From: Rhodopseudomonas sp. P2A-2r
GTDB lineage: Bacteria; Pseudomonadota; Alphaproteobacteria; Rhizobiales; Xanthobacteraceae
NCBI RefSeq assembly: GCF_026015985.1
Contig: NZ_CP110389.1
Span: forward strand, 3,876,001-3,940,000
Length of the DNA stretch: 64,000 nt
Direction of reading: 5' to 3'
Positions 29,926 through 37,851 of this stretch are shown here, in pieces. Numbering within the stretch: the stretch's first letter is position 1; every line of letters begins with the position of its first letter. Made by a program: the position numbers and the translations under genes. Under the pieces are notes generated by a model that was given only the letters and a program-made list of their open reading frames with translations, did not search any database and was not told the DNA's origin.

Positions 29926-29950
29926 CCTTCATCACAACGGGAACTCGCGC

Positions 29951-30448
29951 ATGACCACTTTTCTCGTCTCTCCACGACTGCTCGCTCGCGCCGCTGTTGT
30001 TTGCGCAGCCATGGGCGCCTCGGCATCCGCGATCGGCGCGGAATCCGCACCGTTCGCCGGCATGGCGGGCGTCTGGTCCGGCAGCGGCAGCATTTCGCTG
30101 GAGGATGGTTCCAAGGAGCGGATTCGGTGCAAGGCGACCTATGCGGTGAGCAGCGAAGGCACCGGGCTCAACCAGAGCCTGCTCTGCGCCAGCGACAGCT
30201 ACAAGTTCGAGCTCAAGAGCGACGTGCTTGCCAAGGGCGGAACACTGTCGGGAACCTGGGCCGAAACCACGCGCAACGTCAGCGGAACGCTGCAAGGTCG
30301 CGCCGGCAATGGCAAGTTCAACGTCATCGTTTCCGCGCCCGCCTTCACCGCGACGCTGACGATGACCACAAATGGCAACAAGCAGAACGTGGCGATCAGT
30401 TCGGAAGGCGCATTCAAGGGTGCCAACATCGCTCTGTCGCGCAGCTAG
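29951..30448 (+). CDS. Small secreted beta-rich protein, unknown function
   Basis: 165 residues from ATG 29951, with a signal peptide (LARAAVVCAAMGASASAIGA). The mature sequence has a repeating beta-strand pattern (FAGMAGVWSGSGSISLEDGSKERIRCKATY, GGTLSGTWAETTRNVSGTLQGR) and two cysteines that could pair. It reads like the small envelope lipid-binding or beta-barrel-like proteins common in Bradyrhizobium, without a named function. It follows another small secreted gene closely and ends in a strong terminator. Confidence 0.65.
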   Translation: MTTFLVSPRLLARAAVVCAAMGASASAIGAESAPFAGMAGVWSGSGSISLEDGSKERIRCKATYAVSSEGTGLNQSLLCASDSYKFELKSDVLAKGGTLSGTWAETTRNVSGTLQGRAGNGKFNVIVSAPAFTATLTMTTNGNKQNVAISSEGAFKGANIALSRS

Positions 30449-30477
30449 AACTTTCTCATTTGCTATCTCGCGCATCG

Positions 30478-30508
30478 CCGGCCGCTCACCTGAGCGGCCG
30501 GTTTTTTT
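30478..30508 (+). terminator. Rho-independent terminator
   Basis: A perfect 11-bp stem CCGGCCGCTCA/TGAGCGGCCGG with a two-base loop, then TTTTTTT (30502-30508). It ends the two-gene secreted-protein unit. Confidence 0.92.
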
Positions 30509-30649
30509 GCGCTGCAGCGGTACGAGGGCAGTGCTGCCCGGCAGAATTGCACGTTGCAAAGCCGGATGATGTCACCGATACAACGCGGCCCTATATGCCT
30601 TGCCGCTACTGCAGTCAGCAGCGCGAATGCCGAGTATCAACTGTCCAAC

Positions 30650-31528
30650 ATGACCCGCGAACCTTCGAAATCGAAAGCCGCGATGTGGATGGGCGGCTGG
30701 CTGTCGCTGATGCTGATCGTCGCGGTCGCCGGACGCGAAAGCCTGCGCGAACTCAACGTATTCCAGGTGATGGAAGTACGCTCGGTGCTCGGGCTGCTGA
30801 TGCTGTGGCCGATCGTGCAGCTCAACGGCGGCCTGTCAGCCATGAAAACCACGCGGCCGCTGGCGCATGTCGCGCGCAACCTGGTGCACTATCTGGCGCA
30901 ACTCGGCTGGTTCTATGGGCTCACGCTGATTCCCCTGAGCCAGTTGGTGTCGATCGAGTTCACCATGCCGATCTGGATCGCCATCATGGCCGCATTCTTT
31001 CTCGGCGAGCGCATGACGGTCTGGAAGATCGTGGCGATCGTGCTCGGCCTCATCGGCGTGCTGGTGATCGTCCGACCGGCTGTCGCCACCGTCAATCCGG
31101 GCCAGGTGATCGCACTGGCGGCCGCCCTGGGCTTCGGAATTTCGATCATCCTCATCAAGTCGCTGACGCGAACCGAAAGTAGCCTCAGGATCATCTTCTG
31201 GATGATCGTGGTCCAGAGCGCTGCCGGACTAATTCCCGCGATCTACCTGTGGCAATGGCCCACGGCCCAAGTATGGATCTGGCTGGTGATGGTCGCGTTC
31301 TGCGGCACGCTCTCGCACTTCTGCATGGCGCGGGCGCTGCTCTATGCCGATGCCACTGTGGTGGTGCCGATGGACTTCCTGCGCGTGCCGCTCAGCGCAA
31401 TCATTGGCTGGCTGCTGTATGCCGAGCAGATCGACGTCTACACCGCGCTCGGCGCCGCCCTCATCCTTGCCGGCAACATGCTCAACCTGAAGGGCCCGGC
31501 CCCGCTCCGCGCCCCCGTGCCGTCCTGA
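30650..31528 (+). CDS. EamA/DMT superfamily transporter
   Basis: 292 residues from ATG 30650 (MTREPSKSKA...); the frame is open to 30554. About ten hydrophobic helices form two EamA repeats. The first ends in LSQLVSIEFTMPIWIAIMAAFFLGERMTVWKIVAIVLGLIGVLVI, and the second in FLRVPLSAIIGWLLYAEQIDVYTALGAALILAGNML. These are drug/metabolite exporters of the inner membrane; the substrate cannot be predicted from sequence. Confidence 0.87.
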   Translation: MTREPSKSKAAMWMGGWLSLMLIVAVAGRESLRELNVFQVMEVRSVLGLLMLWPIVQLNGGLSAMKTTRPLAHVARNLVHYLAQLGWFYGLTLIPLSQLVSIEFTMPIWIAIMAAFFLGERMTVWKIVAIVLGLIGVLVIVRPAVATVNPGQVIALAAALGFGISIILIKSLTRTESSLRIIFWMIVVQSAAGLIPAIYLWQWPTAQVWIWLVMVAFCGTLSHFCMARALLYADATVVVPMDFLRVPLSAIIGWLLYAEQIDVYTALGAALILAGNMLNLKGPAPLRAPVPS

Positions 31529-31534
31529 CCATGG

Positions 31535-31774
31535 TCACATGCCCGCGGCCTTGCGCAGTGCGGCGTTGATGCGGTCCTGCCAGCCCGGACCGCCCTCCTG
31601 GAAATGCTCCAGCACGTCCTGGTCGATCTGCAACGACACCAACTCGCGGACGCCCGGCAGTGCCGGCTTCTTCTCGGGCAACTCCGGCACCTTGGTGGTG
31701 GTCTGCTTGAAAGCGGCCTCGGCTTCGGTGCGGGCGTCGTGGAGTGTGCGGGGACGCCGCGGCGGCTGTGACAT
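31535..31774 (-). CDS. BrnA-family antitoxin-like protein (no BrnT partner here)
   Basis: 79 residues from ATG 31774. A charged N-terminus is followed by VSLQIDQDVLEHFQEGGPGWQDRINAALRKAAG, the DNA-binding ribbon-helix-helix pattern of BrnA antitoxins (typical form DxDVLxWF...GxGYQxRINAxLR). The start lies 1 bp after the cysK stop on the same strand, so it is co-transcribed with cysK. No BrnT-like toxin gene is found next to it. It may act as a stand-alone repressor. Confidence 0.75.
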   Translation of the reverse strand: MSQPPRRPRTLHDARTEAEAAFKQTTTKVPELPEKKPALPGVRELVSLQIDQDVLEHFQEGGPGWQDRINAALRKAAGM

Positions 31775-31775
31775 A

Positions 31776-32759
31776 TCAAATTCCCTCGAACAGTGCGGTT
31801 GACAGGTAACGCTCCGAGAACGATGGCACGATGGCCAGGATGGTCTTGCCGGCATTCTCCGGGCGCTTGCCGATCTGCAGCGCGGCAGCGATCGCGGCCC
31901 CCGACGAAATGCCGCCGGCAATGCCTTCGTTGCGCGCCAGCGCGCGGGACGTCTCGATGGCGGTGGCGCTGTTGATCTTGACGATTTCGTCAATGACGGA
32001 GCGGTCGAGGATATCAGGCACGAAGCCGGCACCGATGCCCTGGATCTTGTGCGGGGAATGCTGGCCGCCGGACAGCACCGGACTTTCCTCGGGCTCGACT
32101 GCAACAACTTGCAGCGACGGCTTCCGCGGTTTCAGCACCTGGCCGACGCCGGTGATGGTGCCGCCGGTGCCGACGCCGGCCACGAAGAAATCGATGTTGC
32201 CTTCGGTATCGTTCCAGATTTCCTCCGCCGTGGTGCGACGATGGATCTCGGGATTGGCGAGGTTCTTGAACTGCTGCGGCATCACTGCGTTGGGCGTGGT
32301 GCGCACCAATTCTTCAGCCGTGGCGATCGCGCCCTTCATGCCCTGCCCGGCCGGTGTCAGTACGATTTCGGCGCCGAGGAACGCCAGCATCTTGCGGCGC
32401 TCGATCGACATGGACTCCGGCATCACCAGCTTCAGCCGGTAGCCGCGCGACGCCGCCACATAGGCCAGCGCGATGCCGGTGTTGCCCGAGGTGGGTTCGA
32501 TCAGCACGGTGTCCGCATTGATCACGCCGGCCTTCTCCATGGCGATGACCATCGCCGCGCCGATACGGTCCTTCACGCTGGACGCAGGATTGAAATATTC
32601 CAGCTTGGCGAGAATGGTGGCCTGCACGCCGTGCTGCTGCGGCAGACGCACCAGCCGGACGATCGGCGTGTCGCCGATGGCTTCCACGATACTGCCGAAA
32701 ATCCGTCCGCGACCCGGACGCTGCGTGTGCGCTGCATTCTTATCTGGCGACGTGTCCAT
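31776..32759 (-). CDS. cysK: Cysteine synthase A (O-acetylserine sulfhydrylase)
   Basis: 327 residues from ATG 32759 ([11 protein letters not shown]...); a long N-terminal extension in frame lacks support. PLP fold-type II motifs: [14 protein letters not shown] (PLP lysine), [34 protein letters not shown] (phosphate loop), [14 protein letters not shown] and GISSGAA. The enzyme makes L-cysteine from O-acetylserine and sulfide in the cytoplasm. It forms a two-gene unit with the downstream BrnA-like gene. Confidence 0.93.
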   Translation of the reverse strand: MDTSPDKNAAHTQRPGRGRIFGSIVEAIGDTPIVRLVRLPQQHGVQATILAKLEYFNPASSVKDRIGAAMVIAMEKAGVINADTVLIEPTSGNTGIALAYVAASRGYRLKLVMPESMSIERRKMLAFLGAEIVLTPAGQGMKGAIATAEELVRTTPNAVMPQQFKNLANPEIHRRTTAEEIWNDTEGNIDFFVAGVGTGGTITGVGQVLKPRKPSLQVVAVEPEESPVLSGGQHSPHKIQGIGAGFVPDILDRSVIDEIVKINSATAIETSRALARNEGIAGGISSGAAIAAALQIGKRPENAGKTILAIVPSFSERYLSTALFEGI

Positions 32760-32981
32760 GACCGCTCCTCCGTTTCGTTCGGCAACCCCGGATCTGTACC
32801 GTGATCTGTGTTCAGATGTGGTATCGCGCAACCAGACGCAAGCCTTCAAGAACAGCAGCGCATTCGCTGCACCGCAAACATGGTCGATCCTAAAAATCGT
32901 AAAACCAACGCATTTGTGTTGCGACATCGTCAAGCAAATCAGTGTAAAGTTCCACACATATCAGATGGCGAGGAGGTCACG

Positions 32982-33200
32982 ATGTCAGCCCGCGCTGCAA
33001 TCCGATCGACCAAAGTCCCCCGTCCCTCACCGCGTGGAAGCGATCTTCCCGCCTGCCCCGTCTGCGCCGACTCCATGGTCGCAGCCGAGGCATCCGCATT
33101 CCTGCCGGGCGACATGGTCAGCTATCTCTGGACCTGCGACACCTGCGGATACGGGTTCGTGACCAAGCACATGATCCCGCGGATTGCTTGCGCGTGTTGA
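32982..33200 (+). CDS. Small zinc-ribbon-like protein
   Basis: 72 residues from ATG 32982, with a strong ribosome-binding site (AGGAGG at 32971-32976). The frame is open further upstream, but this site decides the start. Four cysteines form two pairs, LPACPVCADSM and WTCDTCGYGF, a rubredoxin- or zinc-ribbon-like knuckle set. It ends IPRIACAC. Proteins of this kind are common in Bradyrhizobium; the function is unknown. It is divergent from cysK. Confidence 0.7.
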   Translation: MSARAAIRSTKVPRPSPRGSDLPACPVCADSMVAAEASAFLPGDMVSYLWTCDTCGYGFVTKHMIPRIACAC

Positions 33201-33292
33201 TCCCGGACTAGTGTGTCCATCCCGCGCACTTTTCTGTCCATGAATCAGCGTCGCACGTGTCCACGGACCTCTAAAGGCGGCAAGCAGCTAAA

Positions 33293-33322
33293 ATGAAACC
33301 TGCCGAGAGCCGCGGGTTTCAT
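33293..33322. terminator. Hairpin between convergent genes, possible terminator
   Basis: ATGAAACC and GGGTTTCAT form an 8-bp stem with further pairing inside (TGC...GCG). There is no clear T-run on either strand, so termination is a guess. It separates the zinc-ribbon gene from the minus-strand gene at 33327. Confidence 0.35.
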
Positions 33323-33326
33323 AGTT

Positions 33327-33719
33327 CTAAGAATTCATCGCGAACGCGGAATTTCGTGTGGCTTGCGCCGCCTGATCCCGGCAACGCTCCCGCCAGTGCG
33401 ACGCTAGAACGTCATCGGTTGGGGAGAGACGGTCAAGGATCCGTTCGGGGCAGAAATCGAGTACAGGCCCCTCTTCCTCGGCCATGTCCTTCAGACGATA
33501 GCGGTCCGGACCGGCTTCTGAATCGTGCTGCAGCATGAGAACGACCGCCTCCACCGTTCCCGCCTCGGCGTTCTCAACGGCTGCGTAACCGACGGCGGCA
33601 TAGTTGCCCTCATTGATCCCGGTCATCTCGATATCGACGACCCTGCCGTATCGACCCGCGACCCATGCTTCCATCGCTTCCGTCAGCGAGCCTTCAATCC
33701 TGATATCTTCGTAACTCAT
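33327..33719 (-). CDS. Conserved hypothetical protein, acidic
   Basis: 130 residues from ATG 33719. Acidic, without signal peptide or membrane helix (MSYEDIRIEGSLTEAMEAWV, RYGRVVDIEMTGINEGNYAAVGY). The N-terminal 70 residues look like a compact alpha/beta fold; the last 30 are basic and may be disordered. I recognise no family. It marks the change from core genes to the patchwork of mobile-element remnants. Confidence 0.5.
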   Translation of the reverse strand: MSYEDIRIEGSLTEAMEAWVAGRYGRVVDIEMTGINEGNYAAVGYAAVENAEAGTVEAVVLMLQHDSEAGPDRYRLKDMAEEEGPVLDFCPERILDRLSPTDDVLASHWRERCRDQAAQATRNSAFAMNS

Positions 33720-33963
33720 GTTGTCCTCCCATTGCTGGGATCATATTGGCTGTCAGCCAAGCAAGCGACGAAACTACAGTGAGCGCCTGAGCGATCCATC
33801 CCGAAATTGTGGAAACTGCACGCTAAATTCGTACAACCTTTGAGACAACTGGTCCTGTTACGCTTAACGATCTTTTCGTCATGGCATTGGCTCGGCGGAA
33901 CGAAACGGCGGTTCGAAGCGGCGCCCGGACGAAGCCTCCGTTAGGACGGGATTTGACGCTCGA

Positions 33964-34313
33964 ATGGCGACCCTCGATTTCAGCGAACTTGGCAGCAAGC
34001 CCGCGGACGAAAAACTCGAGGGCCTGGTCCGTCTGATCGGCGAGCGGTTGGGCCTTACGATGTCGCGGACGGGTCGTGGCGCGGATCAGGGACGGGACCT
34101 CATTTTCACCGAGACGCAGTCCGGACGGATTGGATCGGCCCCGATCCGATGACTGGTGAGTTGCAAAGACAATTCGAAGACCAATCAATCGGTCAGCGAA
34201 AAGGACGTCGGCAGTGTTTCGGAGAAGGTCCGACAGCACGATTGCGCGGGCTTTTTGCTCGCGACAACGACGACGGTTGGCGCGGCCTTGAAGGCTGTGG
34301 ATCAGCACCGAAG
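33964..34313 (+). pseudogene. Mrr-like restriction endonuclease remnant with in-frame stop
   Basis: One continuous frame encodes MATLDFSELGSKPADEKLEG, LVRLIGERLGLTMSRTGRGADQGRDLIF, then a TGA at 34150-34152, then LVSCKDNSKTNQSVSEKDVGS and CAGFLLATTTTVGAALKAVD. Reading the TGA as TGG gives PIRWLVSCK, the conserved strand of Mrr-type nucleases, with catalytic Asp in GADQGRD and Lys in SCK. The family recognises and cuts modified or foreign DNA. The C-terminal part is lost after about 34313. The stop and the truncation indicate a dead gene. Confidence 0.6.
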
Positions 34314-34371
34314 CGGGCCCCCGCCGATCAGCAGAATAAATTGCTGATTTACTTGAGACATATCGAATTCG

Positions 34372-34407
34372 GCAGGGGTCCCGATCGGCGCCGATCGGGA
34401 CCCCTGC
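34372..34407. repeat. Perfect 36-bp palindrome with GATCGGCGCCGATC core
   Basis: Two arms of 18 bp, GCAGGGGTCCCGATCGGC and GCCGATCGGGACCCCTGC, meet without a loop. The same 14-bp core occurs in a second perfect palindrome at 52912-52939. It lies between the nuclease remnant and the recombinase remnant. It could be two abutting terminal repeats of a lost insertion sequence, or an operator. Confidence 0.8.
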
Positions 34408-34463
34408 TCAAACGAATTGTCAGCCAGAAATCAACTGCTTAAGCGGATCTACGAGAGGGGCCC

Positions 34464-34482
34464 GCTTCGGCGCTGATTTACA
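34464..34482 (+). repeat. 19-bp direct repeat, copy 1
   Basis: GCTTCGGCGCTGATTTACA, identical to 37618-37636 in the same orientation. The two copies bracket the remnant region from recombinase fragment to IS3 fragment. Confidence 0.6.
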
Positions 34483-34485
34483 GTC

Positions 34486-34985
34486 GGGTCGCTCTGCTGG
34501 AGACTATGTACGCTTCCGGAATGCGGGTTAGCGAAGCGATCTCCCTGCCCTCGTCAGACTTCATCGATCTCGGAAGTTCGAGGCATCCTGATCGATGGTC
34601 GGGACGGCAAGCAGCGATGGGTACCGATGCACGCGACGGCCGTCGAAGCGATCGTCAACTGGAAGCGAATGGCACGTGAGATCGGTTTGCCCTCATCCGT
34701 CTGGGCATTCCACTCGACCACGCAAGTCGAAGACCATTTGGCAAGAGGCGTCGCATTTAAGGAGATCAGGGAGATCGCCGAGATTGCTGGCCTTCCGAAA
34801 GCCGGTAAGATTTCGCCGAAGGCCCTACGGTATGCCTTCGGGGCGCATCTGCTGGCGAACGGCGCCGACCTCAGTTCGGTTCAGGTGATGCTCGGACATG
34901 CCGACATGGGGACGATGGAGATGTACGCGGGTGCCATGCCGGATGAGAGGGCGGCGACTGTTGGAAAGCACCCGCTAGAAGATGT
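34486..34985 (+). pseudogene. Tyrosine recombinase (XerC/D-like) fragment, frameshifted
   Basis: One frame gives RVALLETMYASGMRVSEAISLPSSDF, containing the first catalytic-domain Arg. After a shift near 34576 the second frame gives VRGILIDGRDGKQRWVPMHA, then LRYAFGAHLLANGADLSSVQVMLGHADMGTMEMYA, with the usual LGHxxxxxTxxYA ending and the tyrosine position. The first His of the HxLRHxFAT box is not obvious (SPKALRYAFG). The N-terminal SAM-like domain is missing. The 3' end runs directly into the truncated terminase on the other strand, so this is a junction of two broken genes. Confidence 0.65.
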
Positions 34986-35759
34986 AGCGTCAGCTTCCAT
35001 CAGGATTCTGTTGTCGTAGACGGTCGAAGCCACGAACGTCACGCTCTTGGGGCGAACGTGCGCGCCATGCTTCCCCTTCAGCTCTTCAGCCGAGTCGGCC
35101 CAGTGGAATTTGTCGTGAAGGTTGATGAACCAGCGGACGACACCACTGCGCTCGGGGATGGGGAAGCCATCCTCACCAATCCACCAGTCGATGAGGCCGT
35201 TGCTCTCCAGCCCCTTGTAACGGTTATCCCAGTCCACCAGGAAGCAGTCAGGGTCGGGATTGCATGTGGCACGCGTATAAGGACGCACCCCGGATGTGCT
35301 GCGCATCCGGCCGAGCATGTAGAGGAACTGCTTACGGGTGAATTGCTCCAGCTGGTCGAAGCCAGCCATGGCGAGCTGGGAGCCGTCCCATCCGTAAACC
35401 GTCTTCTCGTGCTGCAGGTGCGTCATGGTCACTGCCGCACCCGACGGGAAATTCCACTGGTGATACGGCTGCTGCGTCGGCTTTCCCTTTAAATGGGGGT
35501 AAAGGTTGAAGCTCTCATCCCACATCCCGCCTTCGTTCGTAATCTGAGGTGTCTCACGCCGAAAGAGCACTGCCCCGTATTGCGGATTTGCAACGTGCCT
35601 GATGGCCTCCATAAGCAAAGCCCAGGTCTTGCCGCCGCCGTTTGCGCCTCCGTAAATTGCGATGTCGGCAGAACTGGAGAGGAAGACCTCCTGCGGTCCC
35701 GCCTGGGGCCGAAGTATCACTAAGAGATTGCAACACGTCCCACAGGCGTTCGCAAACAC
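34985..35759 (-). pseudogene. Phage terminase large subunit, 3'-truncated
   Basis: About 255 residues of a terminase ATPase from 35759: LRPQAGPQEVFLSSSADIAIYGGANGGGKTWALLMEAIRH (Walker A in GGANGGGKT), then LFRRETPQI, QWNFPSGAAVTMTHLQHEKTVYGWDGSQL and MLGRMRSTSGVRP. The nuclease half is lost; from about 34985 leftward the frame only reads antisense to the recombinase fragment. In a live phage this motor packages DNA into the capsid. No capsid or portal genes accompany it. Confidence 0.75.
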
Positions 35760-35830
35760 AAATGCCTATTGCGGACTCGGCTAGGCCGTGCAGAATCCCT
35801 TTCATTCAACCTAACCGATTGGAGATTGCC

Positions 35831-36705
35831 GTGCATCGAAAACTTGTCGTACCAGCCATCATCATGTCCGTTGCTTTAACCAGTCCAGCATTTGCAATTA
35901 AGATTTCAGTCAAGAAGGCCTTTAAAGCCACGCTTGCAGTCATAGCACCACCTATCCTTCTAGGGACTCTCGCTGCTGACGCTATCAAGGGCGACCGTCT
36001 GGGAGAAACCTATAATAAGGTTCCAGATATTGCAGGAGACGCTATTGAAAAGGCTGCTGAGGTTTATCAGAAGGCGAACGACATCGTTTACAAACTTCCA
36101 CGTGAGGCCATACGCAGCACGCTCGGCGAGGACTGGGTAACGGCTTTCAATATCCTCACAGCGAGCGAACGCATTAAGACGCAGATCGCATCAACATCTG
36201 GCAAATACCTTGGAAAATGCGTTGGCGGTGAGCAGTGTGAAGTCAAGGAAGTGGTCGCAATACCCGTCGCAGCAGCTCTTAAGGACGCATACGGTCTTTA
36301 TATACAGAACGCCAAGCCATTCGAGCCCTCCATGGTGCAAGTTCTGTCTCATGCTATGCCTGGTGGAATTGTCACATCGGCCCGCTGGGTAGTGGCCAAA
36401 ACACCAGATTTCACTTTCCCTGGCTTCTACAATTTCAAGAATAGCGTAAGCGGCGCCAGAAGCGCTGTAACAATCGGCAATCTGATTATCCTCAGTGAGC
36501 TTCCTGATTTTACGCATAAGGGCGATTGGTCGTGGATTTTGCACGAGCTTCATCATTCCGAGCAGTACGCTGCCTTCGGGGAAGCCCCTTGGAGTCGATT
36601 GACGGCTTCGCAATAAAATATGTCTCAGACTACAACCAAATGGAGCAAGAGGCTGAACGCCTCGGCAAAGAGCGCGTAGAGTTGCTTCCTTTTGATTTCA
36701 GCTAA
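35831..36705 (+). CDS. Secreted HExxH metallopeptidase-like protein, apparent 1-base frameshift
   Basis: Starts at GTG 35831 with GGAG 6 bp upstream and a clear signal peptide (MHRKLVVPAIIMSVALTSPAFA). The helical middle (AIEKAAEVYQKANDIVYKLPREAI) resembles nothing I know. The C-terminus carries a zinc-protease-type motif, WILHELHHSEQYAAFG. The frame then ends early at 36615, but another frame continues ESIDGFAIKYVSDYNQMEQEAERLGKERVELL to TAA 36705. One extra T at 36589-36590 joins them (EAPLESIDGF) and supplies the third-ligand Glu region (MEQEA), as in DUF4157-like proteins. The gene is clearly AT-richer than the core, so probably acquired. Confidence 0.6.
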
Positions 36706-36707
36706 AC

Positions 36708-36731
36708 AAAAAGCCCCTTAGCGGGGCTTTT
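36708..36731. terminator. Bidirectional rho-independent terminator
   Basis: Stem AAAAGCCCC/GGGGCTTTT with a TTAGC loop; A and T tracts on both sides let it serve the metallopeptidase-like gene and the convergent phage fragment. Confidence 0.88.
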
Positions 36732-36744
36732 CTCTCGCTGTCAC

Positions 36745-37066
36745 TTATCGTGAATGGACGATGTTGACCTTCGCTGTGGCGTTCCCTGGGGCATTCAGCT
36801 GGAGCTTCACCTTCTGGAAGTTCAACGGGCCTGCGACGTTGATAACGGTCGGAGTCGTTTGGAACAGCGTAATCACGGATTGGCTTACAATTGCGTCGTC
36901 CTTCGTTGCAAAGGTCAGCGTGCCGCTGATGCCCGGCGTAGAAGATGAGGCAATGACTGTCAGGTTCGCACGGGTGTCCTGCACGGTGTCAAAGGCTGGC
37001 GCGGTCGGAGAGCTGATGGTTGCGGAGCGGTTGCCGAAGAAACCGGTGTACTTGGAAAAGCCCAGT
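36745..37066 (-). pseudogene. C-terminal fragment of a phage structural-type protein
   Basis: The frame encodes GFSKYTGFFGNRSATISSPT, APAFDTVQDTRANLTVIASS, then a Ser/Thr-rich beta pattern (TPGISGTLTFATKDDAIVSQSVITLF) ending NATAKVNIVHSR. The composition is like phage tail or decoration proteins, but the family is not identified. The 5' part is cut off at about 37066, where an ISL3-type transposase fragment begins in mid-codon. Confidence 0.4.
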
Positions 37067-37550
37067 CGTCGATGCCGGCGACGATCAGAGGCTCCATTCG
37101 CGGGCGTGTTCGTCGCCTAACGACACGCAGCAGAGTATCGTTGCTCACCGGCAGCATCAGTCGCTTGGCGAAGCTCGCTGCCGGTCTGCCGCCGAGTGCC
37201 AGCCCGAGATGGTGGACGATGCATTCGAGCCGCGCCGTCCGGCGCGACCGGGTCGGGAGAACATCATCCCCGAACCGTTCAGCGAAGATCCGCCGCCGAC
37301 AATGTGGAACCTCGCAAACGAACCGTCGCGTGATCACCCGGAGGCACATTTGCTTGCCCGCACATGGCAAATCCGCGACTTGTCTGTCGTATCGACTATG
37401 GATTCGGCGTGATCTCGCCCCGCACAATGGGCACTCCGCCATGCCGTCTTCGGATCGGACGGCTAAAATAGTCGAGTCAGATGAATCGCTTACGCTCCCG
37501 ATCACCAACCCACTCGGCACAAGCGAAGAAATTCGAATACCGGCTTGCAT
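37065..37550 (-). pseudogene. ISL3-family transposase, N-terminal fragment
   Basis: About 160 residues: MAECPLCGARSRRIHSRYDRQVADLPCAGKQ (the zinc-finger N-terminus of ISL3 transposases), then LRVITRRFVCEVPHCRRRIFAERF, LGLALGGRPAASFAKRLMLPVSNDTLLRVVRR and VAGIDDWAF. The last is the start of the catalytic domain, where the first Asp normally sits (GIDDWAWRKG). The sequence breaks there and passes into phage-type sequence, so the DDE domain is lost. Confidence 0.75.
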
Positions 37551-37605
37551 GGCGCTGATTCCCCGTTGGAGAACCGCAAGTTCGGCAGAAAAATCATCAG
37601 ATGTG

Positions 37606-37770
37606 AGTCAGACCCACGCTTCGGCGCTGATTTACAAACGCGTCTACACAACCCGGGATCTGGCCCGGGCCGACGTCTTCGACTACATTGAGGCATTCTA
37701 CAATCGAACCCGCCGTCACAGCCATCTGGGCGGCGTCAGTCCCGAGGCGTTCGAATGCGCCGCGGCGTGA
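37606..37770 (+). pseudogene. IS3-family transposase, C-terminal fragment
   Basis: YKRVYTTRDLARADVFDYIEAFYNRTRRHSHLGGVSPEAFE is the standard C-terminal end of IS3-group OrfB integrase-core proteins. Only about 50 residues remain. It begins just after the second copy of the 19-bp direct repeat. Confidence 0.75.
37618..37636 (+). repeat. 19-bp direct repeat, copy 2
   Basis: GCTTCGGCGCTGATTTACA, identical to 34464-34482. Confidence 0.6.
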
Positions 37771-37851
37771 GGCTGGGATTTGTCCACAAGACCGGAAGCA
37801 GTCCAATTGTAACATCGCGTTGCAACTTTCACGTTCACGCTCATTGCACAC

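Noticed and set aside
34150..34152. TGA in the nuclease frame read as selenocysteine
   Set aside because: The family has Trp at this place, no selenocysteine-insertion element is evident, and the gene is truncated anyway.
33823..34308. 161-codon minus-strand ORF
   Set aside because: Lies opposite the Mrr-like nuclease remnant, whose motifs explain the region better.
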